DNA of 64,000 nucleotides from Orbaceae bacterium ESL0721 (GTDB lineage Bacteria; Pseudomonadota; Gammaproteobacteria; Enterobacterales; Orbaceae): NCBI GenBank assembly GCA_029433365.1, contig JAQTHZ010000001.1, positions 62,001 to 126,000 of the forward strand, read 5' to 3'. Shown piece by piece: positions 62,872 to 64,000 of this stretch (position 1 is its first letter; each line of letters starts with the position of its first letter). The notes under the pieces were generated by a model. It saw only the letters and a program-made list of their open reading frames with translations, ran no database searches and was not told where the DNA came from. The position numbers and the translations under genes were made by a program.

Positions 62872-64000
62872 ATGGATTTTTTACAATATAAAAACGGTCG
62901 ATTATTTGCGGATGATATTGCAATTGCTGAACTTGCTAAGCAGTATGGAACACCGCTCTATCTCTACTCAAAAAATAGTATTACCCAGCAATTTTTAGCC
63001 TTTGCAAAGGCACTTAATCATCGTAAACATCTAATCTGTTATGCGGTAAAAGCTAACAGTAATTTAGCTATTTTGCATCTATTAGCAAAATTGGGATCTG
63101 GATTTGATATTGTTTCTCAAGGTGAGCTAGAACGTGTCTTGGTAGCGGGTGCTGATCCTAAAAAGGTGGTTTTTTCTGGTGTGGCAAAATCGGTTGCTGA
63201 AATTGAACGTGCGTTACAAGTTGACATAAAATGTTTTAATGTTGAGTCAGAAGCAGAACTAGAGAGGATTAATCAGATAGCTGGGCGTTTAAATAAGATT
63301 GCTGCTATCTCTTTGCGAATTAACCCTGATGTCGATGCCAAAACACACCCCTATATATCAACAGGTTTGCGCGAAAATAAATTTGGTATTAGTTATCAGT
63401 TAGCTGAATCGGTCTATCAGAGAGCAGATCGATTACCTAATATTAAAATTGTCGGAATTGATTGTCATATCGGTTCGCAGTTAACTCAGCTTTCACCTTA
63501 TATGGATGCAGCTGATCGTATATTGGCGTTAGTTGCAAAATTATATGCCGATAATATTACGATTGAACATATCGATTTTGGTGGAGGATTAGGGGTCTGT
63601 TATGATAATGAAGAACCCCCAACCCCAGCAGAGTTAATTGCCGTATTAGAAGATCGATTAAAGCACTTTTTTAACGATAATCCTAATATTGATGGTAAGA
63701 AGATTGAAATATTAATCGAACCGGGTCGTTCAATTGTTGCCAATGCGGGGCTTTTAGTAACTAAAGTAGAGTATTTAAAACATCAGGAAGATAACCATTT
63801 TGCTATTGTTGATGCCGGAATGAACGATCTAATTCGTCCTGCGCTTTATCAAGCTTGGATGCGCATATTGCCGGAAAAAGAGGCTGAACAAGAACCTGCA
63901 AAGTCAACAGCAAAAGAGTCAACTAGTCGTCATCTCTATAATGTTGTTGGTCCTATCTGTGAGTCGAGCGATATTTTGGGTGAAAAACGTGATCTTGATC
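62872..64000 (+). CDS. lysA: Diaminopimelate decarboxylase LysA (3' truncated by window edge)
   Basis: PLP-dependent enzyme that decarboxylates meso-diaminopimelate to L-lysine. The frame is open to the right edge (376 codons visible). Start ATG 62872 (MDFLQYKNGRLFADDIAIAELAKQYGTPLYLYS) fits homologues; an in-frame ATG at 62863 adds three residues. PLP-binding Lys60 is in ICYAVKANSN; other motifs are FDIVSQGELER, IDCHIGSQL, IDFGGGLGV, EPGRSIVANAG and DAGMNDLIRPALYQAW. A Glu/Ala/Lys/Ser-rich insert (about residues 340-355, EQEPAKSTAKES) before VVGPICESSDIL is longer than in most LysA and looks like a surface loop. Confidence 0.95.
   Translation, partial: MDFLQYKNGRLFADDIAIAELAKQYGTPLYLYSKNSITQQFLAFAKALNHRKHLICYAVKANSNLAILHLLAKLGSGFDIVSQGELERVLVAGADPKKVVFSGVAKSVAEIERALQVDIKCFNVESEAELERINQIAGRLNKIAAISLRINPDVDAKTHPYISTGLRENKFGISYQLAESVYQRADRLPNIKIVGIDCHIGSQLTQLSPYMDAADRILALVAKLYADNITIEHIDFGGGLGVCYDNEEPPTPAELIAVLEDRLKHFFNDNPNIDGKKIEILIEPGRSIVANAGLLVTKVEYLKHQEDNHFAIVDAGMNDLIRPALYQAWMRILPEKEAEQEPAKSTAKESTSRHLYNVVGPICESSDILGEKRDLD

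Noticed and set aside
1-64000. CRISPR arrays, transposases, integrases or prophage genes
   Set aside because: None found. The repeat arrays have no spacers of uniform length, and no mobile-element protein occurs on either strand.

Overview
The window is AT-rich gammaproteobacterial chromosome. Nearly every housekeeping protein aligns end to end with its enterobacterial counterpart (PotI, DinB, YicC, YejK, YccS, EptC, PerM, HemL), but base composition is far more AT-rich than in Enterobacteriaceae, and a complete type VI secretion system (T6SS) plus trehalose PTS genes are present. This combination fits an Orbaceae-like, animal-gut-associated lineage (Gilliamella or Frischella type). That placement is inference from protein resemblance and composition; there is no rRNA here to confirm it.

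Layout. 1-11.3 kb: end of a putrescine permease gene (potI), ribB, dinB, the rph-pyrE pair with a terminator-like hairpin between them, divergent yicC, a MATE exporter, yejK, nfo and yccS. 11.3-23.4 kb: grxD, rnt, a TPP-riboswitch-led thiBPQ operon, eptC behind a PmrA-box-like repeat, ydcH, a class-1-like dihydroorotate dehydrogenase, perM, bcp, hemL and erpA. 23.5-23.7 kb: tRNA-Leu(UAA) and tRNA-Gly(GCC). 23.7-24.7 kb: a 1-kb noncoding stretch with a CRP-like palindrome and candidate promoters. 24.7-52.0 kb: a T6SS locus with all 13 core genes (tssB, C, K, L, tagL-like, hcp, clpV, vgrG, effector/immunity cassette, PAAR, an unrecognised membrane protein, tssM, A, F, G, J, E). 52.0-56.7 kb: a second effector/immunity cassette. 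56.7-59.9 kb: treBC. 59.9-64 kb: three exported proteins (DUF305, alpha-carbonic anhydrase, unknown), lptM and the start of lysA, which runs off the window.

The most interesting part is the T6SS cargo. An 879-residue lipase-like (Tle3-like) effector occurs twice. The second copy sits downstream of tssE and begins with the last ten codons of vgrG, so the duplicated segment can be delimited to the base on its left side. Its immunity genes form an array in which members are preceded by 3'-end remnants of an effector allele that is no longer present. The array ends in a truncated immunity gene beside treC. One immunity paralogue carries a run of ten G inside its coding frame, a possible phase-variable tract.

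A second, genome-wide theme is short tandem duplications of 12-18 bp, often starting at or just beyond stop codons (dinB/pyrE, yejK, yccS, rnt, thiB, perM, clpV, tssA, tssG). Regulatory reading suggests CRP control of treBC, possible CRP control of the T6SS with the same site-to-promoter distance, PmrA control of eptC, and TPP control of thiBPQ.
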